In this document: piece by piece, positions 8,901 to 16,558 of the stretch
How positions within the stretch are numbered: position 1 is the stretch's first letter
Layout of the letters: every line of letters begins with the position of its first letter
Source of the DNA: Candidatus Endomicrobium macrotermitis
Lineage (GTDB): Bacteria; Elusimicrobiota; Endomicrobiia; Endomicrobiales; Endomicrobiaceae
Assembly: GCA_031271405.1 (NCBI GenBank)
Contig: JAISVT010000014.1
Span: 1 to 54,062, forward strand
Direction of reading: 5' to 3'
DNA: 54,062 nt
The notes under the pieces: generated by a model
Told to the model about the DNA's origin: nothing
Seen by the model: the letters and a program-made list of their open reading frames with translations, nothing else
The model's database searches: none
Translations under genes and position numbers: made by a program

Positions 8901-9942
8901 TACGATTGAGTCTTTTTCGGATTCTTATGAGGGAAATAGGTATCTGTCTGCGGCAAGGAATAACTCTCTTGACTGGGGAGGGTGGGCATTCAGTTTTGCC
9001 GGCGGCGCGGTAGATATGTCTTCTTATCTTAACGGAAAAATCGAAGTCAGCATTAAACTGGCTTCGGCTTCTCCGGCGGCGGGCGATTTTGAAATAGGCT
9101 TTAAAGCCATAGAGGAGATATGGTTTAAACTTTCGGACCTCGGTTTTAACCCGTCTCTGACTTCATGGCAGACTGTTTCTATACCTTTGAATGCCTCTTC
9201 AAGCCAGCTGATAACCGATGTAAGCCTGGGTTATGTAACGCTCCCTTTTATGATGAGGCATAATTCGGAAAATTTTCAAAGCGGGTTGGACGTTGCGGTA
9301 CATATCGATTCCGTTTTATGGAAAAAGGCGGAGATTTTGTCTCCTTTTTCCGCAGTGCTGAAAAGCCGCGCCGACAATATGGCGGCTGAAAAAATAGGAT
9401 GGACTGAATCCGATTTTAAACGTAAAAATGCGGTAGCGCAGCAGTATATCGAAGTAGGCTTAAATAATGCCGAAGGGAACTCATGGTGCATTCAAATATA
9501 TACGGACAATAAATCTTCGGTTACTTTGACGGACGCGCTGTACAGCGGCAATATCGATTCAGGCACGGTTTCGGGTCTGGCGAGATCCGGCAATACAGGC
9601 TCCGCGATGCTTCCGATGATGTGGAGAGTTGCGTCCGAGATTTTCGATTTAAACGTTTCAAGCGAAACCCTTGTCAATACCGGAGAGGCGTACGGCATGA
9701 TGGTGTGGGGGCCTATGAGGGACGTTTCGGCTTTTTCGAACGAGCCGGGTTCGGGGCTCGGCAACGGCAGCGAGCAGGTCATAGTTTGGGACAGGCAGGG
9801 ATTCAAATGGGACCAATGGGGCATGCAGCGCGGAGTGCCGCCGGACGACAAAAAAGTCAGAATATATTTTCTTGCCGATTTTACCGGCGCCACAAGGGCT
9901 TTGTATAAAGCAAATATCGTCGTAGAATATTTTAACGAGTAA
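5983..9942 (+). CDS. Secreted GH81 endo-1,3-beta-glucanase
   Basis: A 1319-residue exported enzyme of glycoside hydrolase family 81, expected to cut beta-1,3-glucan (laminarin, callose, fungal wall glucan) by inversion. The signal peptide spans roughly residues 1-24. Family marks are PTNKWYTSL early on, FNDHHFHYGYFIYA with D572, and GNDEESTSEAMNSW at 647-659, where the glutamates include the expected catalytic base. The GH81 catalytic unit covers about the first 800 residues. The rest is beta-rich, with a jelly-roll-like part near 950-1120 (YLSAARNNSLDWGGWAFSF) that could bind carbohydrate, and an unassigned end. The start is a GTG with AAGGA 8 bases upstream. The gene is monocistronic and is the only polysaccharide-degrading gene in the window. 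Confidence 0.92.
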   Translation: MKKFFIPLISASLLVFVFTQVSFSGPRPDYPTASAAGRSSLLRAFPGNFTKPNPGGAASLTNYTSKMPAARLDSSFVSQTPYPTNKWYTSLFTNPVDVSNTTQSKFGNRFAVSPMVAVYSSRFPYVWDEGDGWSDGGGYGYSLGGQSIKVDAQGYVHVSNALAFAVQGAKTGTNTDSNANIIHGSSLTVKSYSDWAVTAVLQDETDPSKRMTTTFGRGFVFTYNTFSPGVNPRLRAKYVSADGDVTYYYDNNGTMTDAGNNVTITTDHMMMRVRINKTDTNSGYALGAVVNEYQYFGIYAPQGTTFTISPYNSSYRAYLNITFPAAAAAEEDRYLSIALLKSPSTQDDTGAFQLFRDYYAYAYNFVTDTQVSWDYDQSRSEVTANYNFTFDAKRTGGGFIANQTVFAMYPHHWKNLVGTPNRSNTYNSIRGLLKVSAGSSFSTKHNFNGIVPFLSYEVPQGTESAKLQSYIDYDETFEPSQARIENAWKGNSNTYYHGKAVARAANLIPVFHQHGDFAARDAMVNKLKTELATWYSGSSSIKNFGYDAAWGGVIGSNPGGTVNDFGASQFNDHHFHYGYFIYASAILAIYDPEFASSSQYKGMVDLLVKEIYNPVRNDPSFPFLRNFDVYEGHSYANGRGGGDFFYGNDEESTSEAMNSWAAVYLWGLATGNQDWIDLAVYGYTTQYEATRNYYFNIDGDIWPRSSFNHSSVGMLFDSTYRWSLWWTPIITQTVMGIQVLPLTPSLLYMGYDTDYAEQFYNEMWNNKDTSGERSKLWRDIWLRYESLFNAPQALADWDSANLSANFPDTFNTGIGDDGSSMSFSYHFIHFFNAKGTVDTGYYASDPSFLVTNKDGERTFFAYNADKQHSKTVNFYKRDQSQAAPRARALAASVPDVPNVGSVTLAPGTMAQTKDFVDFEYTYTDMDYTANYSSNTERDVYSIFSDNFIGAVLGGNNYQDNLALDSWDGTITHNTIESFSDSYEGNRYLSAARNNSLDWGGWAFSFAGGAVDMSSYLNGKIEVSIKLASASPAAGDFEIGFKAIEEIWFKLSDLGFNPSLTSWQTVSIPLNASSSQLITDVSLGYVTLPFMMRHNSENFQSGLDVAVHIDSVLWKKAEILSPFSAVLKSRADNMAAEKIGWTESDFKRKNAVAQQYIEVGLNNAEGNSWCIQIYTDNKSSVTLTDALYSGNIDSGTVSGLARSGNTGSAMLPMMWRVASEIFDLNVSSETLVNTGEAYGMMVWGPMRDVSAFSNEPGSGLGNGSEQVIVWDRQGFKWDQWGMQRGVPPDDKKVRIYFLADFTGATRALYKANIVVEYFNE

Positions 9943-10172
9943 GTTTTTACGGAACCGCGGGTTTTTATACTGTAACAATATCGGCGAACCATGCGGAATT
10001 ATTTCTTTAAATGCACATATTTGTCACCTTGAACTTGTTTCAGGGCGTGCTTTGTCTTTTTAATGACAGATATTGAAAGAAGTTTAGAATGATTATAGCA
10101 GAGATTAATATGCTACTCTTTACTTTTTCATGACAATTAGTAAAGCAATAATTCTGTAATTAAATTTATAAC

Positions 10173-10209
10173 AAAGGCTGTGGAGTTCTTTAAACCATGG
10201 CTTTTTTGT
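10173..10209 (+). terminator. Probable terminator downstream of GH81
   Basis: AAGGCTGTGG (10174-10183) pairs with CCATGGCTTT (10195-10204) as an RNA stem with three G-U pairs, followed by T-rich sequence. It separates GH81 from the ATPase cassette. Confidence 0.6.
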
Positions 10210-10235
10210 TAAGTTTTGTATTCCTTATGACATTT

Positions 10236-10263
10236 TTGACTTCTGTAACTTATTTTGTATAAT
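10236..10263 (+). promoter_or_regulatory. Promoter of the AAA ATPase cassette
   Basis: TTGACT (10236-10241), a 16-base spacer and a perfect TATAAT (10258-10263). The leader would be about 20 bases and includes AAAGGAAG before the ATG. Confidence 0.75.
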
Positions 10264-10288
10264 TTGCAAAACAAAACAAAGGAAGCAT

Positions 10289-11527
10289 ATGCAATTAAAA
10301 ATTGAACAGTTTGGCAAAATAAAAAAAGCTGAAATTGACTTGGAAGGTCTTACTGTTATTACTGGGCAGAATGATACTGGGAAAAGTACCGTAGGTAAGA
10401 TCTTGTTTTGGCTGATTAATGAACTAAATAACTATAAAGATACCAGTGAAAAATTTATTGTATCTCAATTTGAAAACAGTATTTCTACGACACTACCATA
10501 CTTGGCTAGAAAAGATTATCCACTGCCAAAAGATTTAAAAGATTATATTTCTAATACCAATAGTAATAGCATTACTGCTTCTATTTTAGAAAACAAACCG
10601 TTAAATCCACAAAACGCCGATATTCGTAGTTTAGCAAAACAACTTATCTCATTTATTGAAGAAAAAAATTTAACTGCTGATGATGTTTTAAAAGATGATT
10701 ATGAATTTATTAAAATTTTCATTAATGCCGATATCAAACAGCAATTGCTACTCGCACTACTTTTGAACTCGCCAAAGATATTTAAGAGAAATCTGAATAA
10801 TTCTGTAAATACTAAATCATCTGCGAGTATTAAACTGTCAATTAAGGATATCGAAATTTTATCAATTTCCATTAAAGAAGATATGCCTTCCATTGAAAAC
10901 TTCAATCAAGAAAAAATAAATCTTTTATGGAAAAACGTTGATTTTATAGAAAGTCCATTGATGATTGATACAAATTCACTAAAGAAAATATGGGAAGAGA
11001 AATTTCTTAATAGAATGTTTAACATCGATGAAGAAAATTTTGAAATATCAAAAGAGTTAATACCTACAGCTGCAGATATAGCAATAGATAAAAAGAGCAA
11101 GTCTATAAACTATAAAATAGGCAAAGATGCAAAAAAATTACATATGTTTAATACTGCTTCTGGAGCCAAATCTTTTATTATTTTAAGTATTTTAGAAAAG
11201 CTTGGAAATTTTAAAACAGATTCCATAACAGTTTTTGACGAACCTGAAAATCATTTGCATCCTGAATGGCAAATTAGATACGCAGAACTATTAATTGAAT
11301 TTATAAAAAAAGGTGCGAATATAGTGCTGACTTCCCATAGTCCTTATTTAATACAGGGTTTGATTCATTATGCAAAAAATAAAAAATTACCTGAAGAAAA
11401 ATTTAGGCTTTTACTTGCAGAAAAAGAAAATGAAGAAAACTGGAGTGTGTTAAAAGACGTTACTAAAACCCCAAATAAAATTTTTCAGTTGCTTGATGAG
11501 CCACTTGTAAAAGTTTTCGAGAGTTAA
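10289..11527 (+). CDS. AAA family ATPase of ABC/SMC type, possible defence ATPase
   Basis: A 412-residue ATPase of the AAA_15/AAA_21 (OLD/ABC-like) type. It opens with a strand pattern typical of these proteins and a Walker A loop GQNDTGKST (residues 26-34). A long helical middle follows, then a signature-like ASGAKSF, Walker B VFDEPENHLHP (D317, E318), and the H-loop LTSHSPYLIQ (H350). There is no Toprim domain, so it is not a full OLD nuclease; any effector activity would have to come from the next gene. Codon choice is strongly AT-rich compared with both flanks, and the cassette has its own promoter and sits between unrelated genes. That suits horizontal gain. A defence role is inferred from architecture only. 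Confidence 0.85.
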   Translation: MQLKIEQFGKIKKAEIDLEGLTVITGQNDTGKSTVGKILFWLINELNNYKDTSEKFIVSQFENSISTTLPYLARKDYPLPKDLKDYISNTNSNSITASILENKPLNPQNADIRSLAKQLISFIEEKNLTADDVLKDDYEFIKIFINADIKQQLLLALLLNSPKIFKRNLNNSVNTKSSASIKLSIKDIEILSISIKEDMPSIENFNQEKINLLWKNVDFIESPLMIDTNSLKKIWEEKFLNRMFNIDEENFEISKELIPTAADIAIDKKSKSINYKIGKDAKKLHMFNTASGAKSFIILSILEKLGNFKTDSITVFDEPENHLHPEWQIRYAELLIEFIKKGANIVLTSHSPYLIQGLIHYAKNKKLPEEKFRLLLAEKENEENWSVLKDVTKTPNKIFQLLDEPLVKVFES

Positions 11528-11533
11528 ACTTTA

Positions 11534-12103
11534 ATGTTGAATTCATTACAAACGCATTTGCAAAGCACTTTCCCTAATGAATGTAATAAATACATATGCG
11601 ATTTATGTACTGTTTCCTCACAAAATAATTGTACTTCAATGAAAATCCCAGGTGATACAAAGTTAAAAACTAATAATTTTATAGCCATTGACGGTATTAC
11701 TCATTTATCTTTGTTTGCAAGTGAATATCACAATGACTTTGGCAGTCGATATAGCGGTAGAGGTATTTGCGATGGAATTTCATTAGATTTTCTAAACAAT
11801 TCTATTGAATTTATAGAAATTACGGCACCGGCAAAACCAAACTATATGACTCAGCAGGAATACAGAAAAGACTTTGTTAAAAAAATAAAAGGGACTAGGT
11901 TTGTTTTAAAATACTTCGTATATAAAAAATGTGGGTTTAAGTACCATGGTAATAATATCAAAATAAGTTTTACAATTGTTTTTTCAAAGTTGCCAAGAGT
12001 GTTAGCTAAAAAACAGAGTGTACTATCAATAGTTGACAAGTTAACTTTACTTGCAATTGCTCCTATTCCAAATGTATCTTTTAAGCAACCGTATAATTGT
12101 TAA
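11534..12103 (+). CDS. Hypothetical protein, partner of the AAA ATPase
   Basis: This 189-residue protein is not a family I recognise. It begins 6 bases after the ATPase stop, without a clear ribosome site, so it is probably coupled to it. The N-terminus has a cysteine cluster (CNKYICDLC and a further C in SQNNC) that could hold zinc. The centre reads GICDGISLDFLNNSIEFIEI: an Asp, then a strand, then E-I-T, loosely like a PD-(D/E)xK nuclease core but with Thr where Lys is expected. The C-terminal half is basic (VKKIKGTRFVLKYFVYKKCG). No membrane segment or signal peptide is seen. By analogy with ATPase-plus-effector defence pairs it may be the effector or sensor, which is an inference. Confidence 0.7.
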   Translation: MLNSLQTHLQSTFPNECNKYICDLCTVSSQNNCTSMKIPGDTKLKTNNFIAIDGITHLSLFASEYHNDFGSRYSGRGICDGISLDFLNNSIEFIEITAPAKPNYMTQQEYRKDFVKKIKGTRFVLKYFVYKKCGFKYHGNNIKISFTIVFSKLPRVLAKKQSVLSIVDKLTLLAIAPIPNVSFKQPYNC

Positions 12104-12229
12104 TTCATTTTTGTGGCTATCAAATAACACAACAAACCATCAAAATTTTGTAAATAAACTTATCAAAAATATCGGTGAAACTCTTTATCTGGCTGTCTTT
12201 TTTCCTTTTTCAGCGGAAATGTAAGCAAA

Positions 12230-12259
12230 TTGTAAAATTATTATGAAATTTGATATAAT
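12230..12259 (+). promoter_or_regulatory. Promoter of the tpiA operon
   Basis: TTGTAA (12230-12235), 18-base spacer, perfect TATAAT (12254-12259). The transcript would begin near 12266, 25 bases before the tpiA ATG, leaving room for the AAGGAG site. Confidence 0.65.
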
Positions 12260-12290
12260 TTCTAATCTTAATAACGCAAGGAGACGCTCT

Positions 12291-13043
12291 ATGAGAAAAC
12301 CCTTAATGGCCGGGAACTGGAAGATGAACAAAACCGTTTCGGAAGCCGTATCAGTCGCATCCGCTTTGAAAACCGCAGTGTCCGACGTAAAAGACGTTGA
12401 AATTTTAATATGCCCTACTTATACCGCACTTTTTGCCGTAAGCAATGAAATCAAAGAAACAAATATAAATCTCGGAGCCCAGAATCTTTTTTGGGAGCCC
12501 AAAGGCGCTTTTACCGGAGAAATTTCTCCCGCGATGGTCAAGGACTCCGGCTGCTCTCACGTAATTATCGGACATTCGGAACGCAGGCAGTATTTCGGCG
12601 AAACGGACGAAACCGTAAACAAAAGAGTCAAAGCCGCTTTTGCCGCGGGGCTTATTCCTATAGTATGCGTCGGGGAAACTCTTAAAGAAAGAGAAGACAA
12701 CGTGACTTTTAAAGTCATAGAAACGCAAATAAAAGGCGGCCTTGCAGGCTTGACAGAAAGCGAGTCGTCATCCGCCGTTATCGCTTACGAACCGGTTTGG
12801 GCTATAGGAACGGGAAAAACCGCCTCTCCCGAACAGGCTCAGGAAGTTCACGCTTTTATAAGAAAACTTTATTCCGAAACTTACAAAGACGCGGCGGATA
12901 AGGTAAGGATTCTCTACGGCGGTTCGGTTAATCCGGCCAATGTTTCCGAGCTTATGAAACAGCCGGATATAGACGGCGGCCTTGTCGGCGGAGCAAGCCT
13001 TGAAGCCGAATCTTTCGCAAAACTCGTCAAATATTCAAAATAA
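12291..13043 (+). CDS. tpiA: Triose-phosphate isomerase
   Basis: Interconverts dihydroxyacetone phosphate and glyceraldehyde 3-phosphate. The 250-residue length is standard. All key motifs are present: the substrate lysine in AGNWKMNKT, the catalytic His in IIGHSERR, the catalytic Glu in AYEPVWAIGTGKTA (with loop 6 directly after it), and the phosphate-binding YGGSV and GGASL. The ATG at 12291 has AAGGAG 7 bases upstream. An in-frame ATG at 12243 lies within the promoter and is rejected. The gene heads an operon with pduL and rpiB, which abut or overlap it, and joins pentose phosphate metabolism to lower glycolysis. Confidence 0.98.
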   Translation: MRKPLMAGNWKMNKTVSEAVSVASALKTAVSDVKDVEILICPTYTALFAVSNEIKETNINLGAQNLFWEPKGAFTGEISPAMVKDSGCSHVIIGHSERRQYFGETDETVNKRVKAAFAAGLIPIVCVGETLKEREDNVTFKVIETQIKGGLAGLTESESSSAVIAYEPVWAIGTGKTASPEQAQEVHAFIRKLYSETYKDAADKVRILYGGSVNPANVSELMKQPDIDGGLVGGASLEAESFAKLVKYSK

Positions 13044-13613
13044 ATGAAAGTAACGGTGAATGTTTCCAACAGGCACATTCATTTGACAAAAGAGCATATC
13101 GAAACTCTTTTCGGGAGCGGTTATGCTCTTACCGAACAAAAAAAACTTATGCAGCCTCACCAGTTCGCGGCCAATGAAACTTTGACCGTCGCCGGACCGA
13201 GAAACGAAGTTTCGGGAGTCAGGATAGTAGGCCCGGAAAGAACGCAGACCCAGATTGAAATGACGGTTTCGGACGTCAGGTACCTCGGAATAAAGGCGCC
13301 TTTGAGGCTTTCCGGAGATTTGGAAGGCTCCGGCGCAGCGGTTTTGAAAGGCCCGAAAGGAACGGTAGAACTCAAAGAAGGCGCGATTGTCGCAAAAAGG
13401 CATATACATATTTCACAAAAAGACGCGGATGTTATGAACTTAAAAGACGGCGATGCCGTTTCTGTAAAAATGGGCGGAGAAAGAGCTTTGACGTACGAAA
13501 ACACAGTGATAAGAATCGATGAAAAAAACGCCGGACCCGAATGCCATTTGGATATTGAAGAGGCCAACGCGGCATTAATAAAAAACGGCGATAAAGCGGA
13601 TATAATAAAATGA
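13044..13613 (+). CDS. pduL: Phosphate propanoyltransferase / phosphotransacetylase, PduL type
   Basis: Converts acyl-CoA and phosphate to acyl phosphate and CoA, and serves as the phosphotransacetylase in many fermenters that lack Pta. At 189 residues it is a typical short PduL without a microcompartment-targeting extension. The two metal-binding His motifs, SNRHIHL near residue 9 and AKRHIHIS near 116, are intact, as is the family end ECHLDIEEANAA. The ATG follows the tpiA stop directly, and the stop overlaps the rpiB start by 4 bases. No acetate kinase or microcompartment shell gene is in the window, so a housekeeping acetate pathway role is more likely than propanediol use. Confidence 0.95.
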   Translation: MKVTVNVSNRHIHLTKEHIETLFGSGYALTEQKKLMQPHQFAANETLTVAGPRNEVSGVRIVGPERTQTQIEMTVSDVRYLGIKAPLRLSGDLEGSGAAVLKGPKGTVELKEGAIVAKRHIHISQKDADVMNLKDGDAVSVKMGGERALTYENTVIRIDEKNAGPECHLDIEEANAALIKNGDKADIIK

Positions 13614-14071
13614 ACAAAATTAAAAAATTGGCGTTCGGCACCGACCACGCGGCAGCGGAAGTAAGAAATACGGTAAAAGAGTACTTGCAAAGCATCGGCT
13701 ATGAAGTCGAAGATTTCGGTTTTGACGGGGAAGGGGTATGCGATTACCCCGATTACGCGGTCAAAGTCGCGGAAAGCGTACGCGGCGGAAAAGCCGATAA
13801 AGGGATTCTCATATGCGGGACCGGAATAGGCATGTCCATAGCGGCAAATAAAGTGCCGGGGATAATCGCCGCGCCGTGCTGGGACGACGATACCGCAAGG
13901 CTTGCCGCGCAGCACAATAAAGCGGACATTTTGTGTTTGGGTTCCAGAACGGCTACGGTAAGCGCGCTGTGTTCGAGAATCAAAAATTTTCTTGAGACGG
14001 GTTTTGAAGAAAGGCATTCCAAAAGGATAGCCAAAATCAAAGAAATAGAAAAAAGCCGGTGCGCAAAATAA
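13610..14071 (+). CDS. rpiB: Ribose-5-phosphate isomerase B
   Basis: Interconverts ribose 5-phosphate and ribulose 5-phosphate in the non-oxidative pentose phosphate route. The 153 residues contain the RpiB marks FGTDHAAAEVR, DYPDYAVKVAESV and the phosphate-binding loop GILICGTGIGMSIAANKVPGI, with the active-site Cys in that loop, followed by ARLAAQHNKADILCLGSRT. It overlaps pduL by ATGA. The partners that use its product, the two transketolase subunits and the nucleoside genes, lie downstream on the same strand, so this stretch forms a pentose-to-triose route. Confidence 0.97.
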   Translation: MNKIKKLAFGTDHAAAEVRNTVKEYLQSIGYEVEDFGFDGEGVCDYPDYAVKVAESVRGGKADKGILICGTGIGMSIAANKVPGIIAAPCWDDDTARLAAQHNKADILCLGSRTATVSALCSRIKNFLETGFEERHSKRIAKIKEIEKSRCAK

Positions 14072-14119
14072 ATTTGCGCTTCTTCACGGATACGGAAACA
14101 AAGCGAGAGAGCCGATAAA

Positions 14120-14539
14120 ATGAAAAAACTTTTCACAGGTTTATTTTTATTCTTTGCGGTTGCTTCGCCGGGCCTTGTCCGGGCAGACCTTGAGGAATCA
14201 TTAAAACTTTTAAATTCGGGAAAAACGGACGAAGCGATGGAAATCGTAAAGGCAAACCTTAAAGCCGATTCCGATTCTCCGGACAATCACATGGCTATGG
14301 GTTTGATTCATATCGACAAAAAAGATTACGGGCAGGCAAAAGAAAATTTCCGGCAGGCTTTGCGGATAAATAAAAAAATAGTCGCCGCGCATTATATGCT
14401 TGCGATGATTTACGAAAAAGAAAACGATGTCGCGCAGGCGATAGACAAATGGAAAAAAATAGTAAGATATTCAAAAGACGGCGCGCTTAAGTCTCTTGCG
14501 AAAAAACACATAAAACAGCTTAAAGGACAGCTTGAATGA
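14120..14539 (+). CDS. Exported TPR protein
   Basis: A 139-residue protein with an N-terminal signal peptide (cut likely after VRA near residue 22) and about three tetratricopeptide repeats covering the rest (for example AMGLIHIDKKDYGQAKENFRQAL). It is expected in the periplasm as a small scaffold. The stop overlaps the start of the lipoprotein at 14536 by ATGA, and that gene in turn overlaps the DUF4139 gene, so the three are one translational unit of envelope proteins. Partner unknown. Confidence 0.85.
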   Translation: MKKLFTGLFLFFAVASPGLVRADLEESLKLLNSGKTDEAMEIVKANLKADSDSPDNHMAMGLIHIDKKDYGQAKENFRQALRINKKIVAAHYMLAMIYEKENDVAQAIDKWKKIVRYSKDGALKSLAKKHIKQLKGQLE

Positions 14540-15129
14540 TTAAAAAGTTTTCCGTTTTGGCTGTTTTTTTTATTTTTACGTCCTGTGCGGCAAACAGGGC
14601 TGTCATAAGGCCCGATTACGACTTTTCTTCGGTAAAAACCGTTATGGTCGGGAATTTTACTTCGGCAAATGACGTGTACGGCACTTCGGGAAGCGCGGTT
14701 CAAAGCGCTTTTATAAAGTATCTTCTCGCACGCGGCTACAAGGTCGTTACGGACGGCAGAGCAGGCGCGGACGTTTTGATAGAAGGAAGCGTCACGATGT
14801 TTCAGCCCGATAAAAAATATCTCGTCCGCGGCCCTGACCGCGAGTACTACTGGTACGGCGGCGTATATACGTCCGACATTGTCGAGATAGGCGGTTCGAA
14901 CGTTTACGATTTGGGCACCGCTTTCGGGATTGACGGCGAAAACAGGATTATAGCAAGCAATGCGACCGTAGGGGTTTACGCTTATATGACCGACTTCGGG
15001 ACCGGAGAAGTCGTGTGGTCGGATTCTTTTACTTACGAAGGGCTGGATTTGTCTTCAGCTTTGGACGGCGTCGTAAAATACATAATAAAAACTTTGCCGA
15101 GCGAAAAAGTATCTCAGGAGAAAAAGTAA
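14536..15129 (+). CDS. Putative lipoprotein
   Basis: A 197-residue protein with a lipoprotein signal: a hydrophobic stretch ending in FTSC, giving Cys at about residue 16 for lipid attachment. The mature part has a strand-helix pattern (VKTVMVGNFTSAND, AFIKYLLARGYKVVTDGRAGADVLIEGSVTMF) like CsgG/LpoB-type or DUF4136-type lipoproteins, but I cannot assign a family firmly. It sits between an exported TPR protein and a DUF4139 protein, overlapping both, so all three probably serve one envelope function. Confidence 0.8.
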   Translation: MIKKFSVLAVFFIFTSCAANRAVIRPDYDFSSVKTVMVGNFTSANDVYGTSGSAVQSAFIKYLLARGYKVVTDGRAGADVLIEGSVTMFQPDKKYLVRGPDREYYWYGGVYTSDIVEIGGSNVYDLGTAFGIDGENRIIASNATVGVYAYMTDFGTGEVVWSDSFTYEGLDLSSALDGVVKYIIKTLPSEKVSQEKK

Positions 15130-16496
15130 TGGATAAAAAAATAATATGCGCTTTGTGCGCGTTTGTTTTTTTTGCTGCCTGCGCTTATGCCGAAGTCGCT
15201 CTTACCGTATATAACGGCAATCTGGCTTTGGTTAAAGACTCCAGAGAAGTATCCCTTAAAAACGGCGTTCAGGTTTTGGAATTTGACGACGTCGCGGCTT
15301 TTATCGATCCTGCAAGCGTTTTGCCGAAATTTTTAAACGAAAACACGCAAGTAAAAGTTTTGGAGCAGAATTTTGACTATGATTTGGTGAATACGGACAA
15401 GCTTTTAAGCAAATATATAGGCAGGGACATCGAAATCGAACGCGTCGGGGAAGATAAAAGGGGCAAACTTAAGGGAAAACTTTTGTCGTCTTCAAACGGC
15501 ATTGTGGTACAGACGGACTCCAAAATAGTGCTGAATCCGAAAGGCGAAATTTCGCTTTCGAAACTTCCGGAAGATTTAAGGCTTAAGCCCACTTTGACGT
15601 GGCTGGTGTCAAGCGGATTTGAAGGAAAAAATAAAATGGAAGTGTCTTATCAGACGTCCGGCATAAGCTGGAGCGCCGATTACGTTTTGGTGACGGACGA
15701 AAAAGACGAAAAAGACGAAAAAGCCGACATTACCGGCTGGGTTACGGTAAACAACAAAAGCGGAGCGGCTTATAAAGATGCAAAACTCAAATTTATAGCG
15801 GGAGACGTCAATATGGTGCGCAAGTATCCTTCCTCGGGAGCTTTGCGCAATAAAGCGTTTGCGGCGGATATGCCGATAGCCGAAAGCGCCGCGTCTTTTG
15901 AAGAAAAATCGTTTTTCGAATACCATATTTACGAGCTTCAGAGAAAATCCACGGTTAAAGACAATGAAATCAAACAGATAGAATTTGCGTCATGTTCCGG
16001 ATTTCCCGTTAAAAAAGTTTTTACTTACGACGGTATGAAAAACGGCCGGAAAGTCACCGTAACGCTCGATTTTAAAAATTCCAAAGAAAACGGGCTCGGC
16101 ATCCCTCTTCCCAAAGGGAAAGTAAGAGTTTCCAAATACGACGGCGGTTCCATGGAATTTATCGGCGAAGATATGATAGATCATACCGCGAAAGACGCGA
16201 AAATTTCCCTTAATATAGGCAGCGCTTTCGACATAACCGGAGAAAGAACGCAGACGAGTTACAAATCGGAAAGCAAGTCCTCCGAGGAAAGTTTCAAAAT
16301 AACCGTCAAAAACGGTAAAGACGTTCCGGCAGAAGTAAACGTAGTGGAAAAATTGTACCGCCGGGCTGACTGGAAAATCGAAAAAAATTCAATCCCCTAT
16401 GTGAAAAAAGATTCTTCGACGGCAGAATTTTTGATAACGGTACCCGCAAACGGCGAGAAAAGTTTTACGTATACCGTAAGGTATTGGTGGAAATGA
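15129..16496 (+). CDS. Exported DUF4139 domain protein
   Basis: 455 residues with a signal peptide (MDKKIICALCAFVFFAACAYA). The body carries the DUF4139 pattern, with YQTSGISWSADYVLV, WVTVNNKSGAAYKDAKLKFIAGDVN and a C-terminal beta-rich section ending RADWKIEKNS and FTYTVRYWWK. DUF4139 proteins include MuiA-like (mucoidy inhibitor) proteins whose biochemical role is unknown. The ATG at 15129 is chosen because it overlaps the upstream TAA (TAATG) and gives a clean signal peptide; a longer frame from 15015 has no such feature. A KDEKDEKAD stretch near residue 190 is a small internal duplication. Confidence 0.85.
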   Translation: MDKKIICALCAFVFFAACAYAEVALTVYNGNLALVKDSREVSLKNGVQVLEFDDVAAFIDPASVLPKFLNENTQVKVLEQNFDYDLVNTDKLLSKYIGRDIEIERVGEDKRGKLKGKLLSSSNGIVVQTDSKIVLNPKGEISLSKLPEDLRLKPTLTWLVSSGFEGKNKMEVSYQTSGISWSADYVLVTDEKDEKDEKADITGWVTVNNKSGAAYKDAKLKFIAGDVNMVRKYPSSGALRNKAFAADMPIAESAASFEEKSFFEYHIYELQRKSTVKDNEIKQIEFASCSGFPVKKVFTYDGMKNGRKVTVTLDFKNSKENGLGIPLPKGKVRVSKYDGGSMEFIGEDMIDHTAKDAKISLNIGSAFDITGERTQTSYKSESKSSEESFKITVKNGKDVPAEVNVVEKLYRRADWKIEKNSIPYVKKDSSTAEFLITVPANGEKSFTYTVRYWWK

Positions 16497-16558
16497 CATT
16501 CCGTGCCTGCCGATAAAGGCGGCGTTAAAACGAAACGATGCGGACAAAGGAACTGAAA

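Larger units (their letters stand above)
9943..10288. other. Intergenic region after GH81
   Basis: These 346 bases mark a shift to AT-rich DNA. They hold an imperfect palindrome around 10023-10046 (CCTTGAACTTGTTTCAGGG), which resembles a common dispersed intergenic motif, a probable terminator (10173-10209) and a good promoter (10236-10263). No gene was seen. Confidence 0.65.

Noticed and set aside
12243-12290. Upstream in-frame ATG of tpiA
   Set aside because: It sits within the promoter; the ATG at 12291 has a good ribosome site and gives the standard protein length.
13157-14017. A 286-residue minus-strand frame over pduL and rpiB
   Set aside because: Antisense to two firmly assigned genes; open only because of codon bias.
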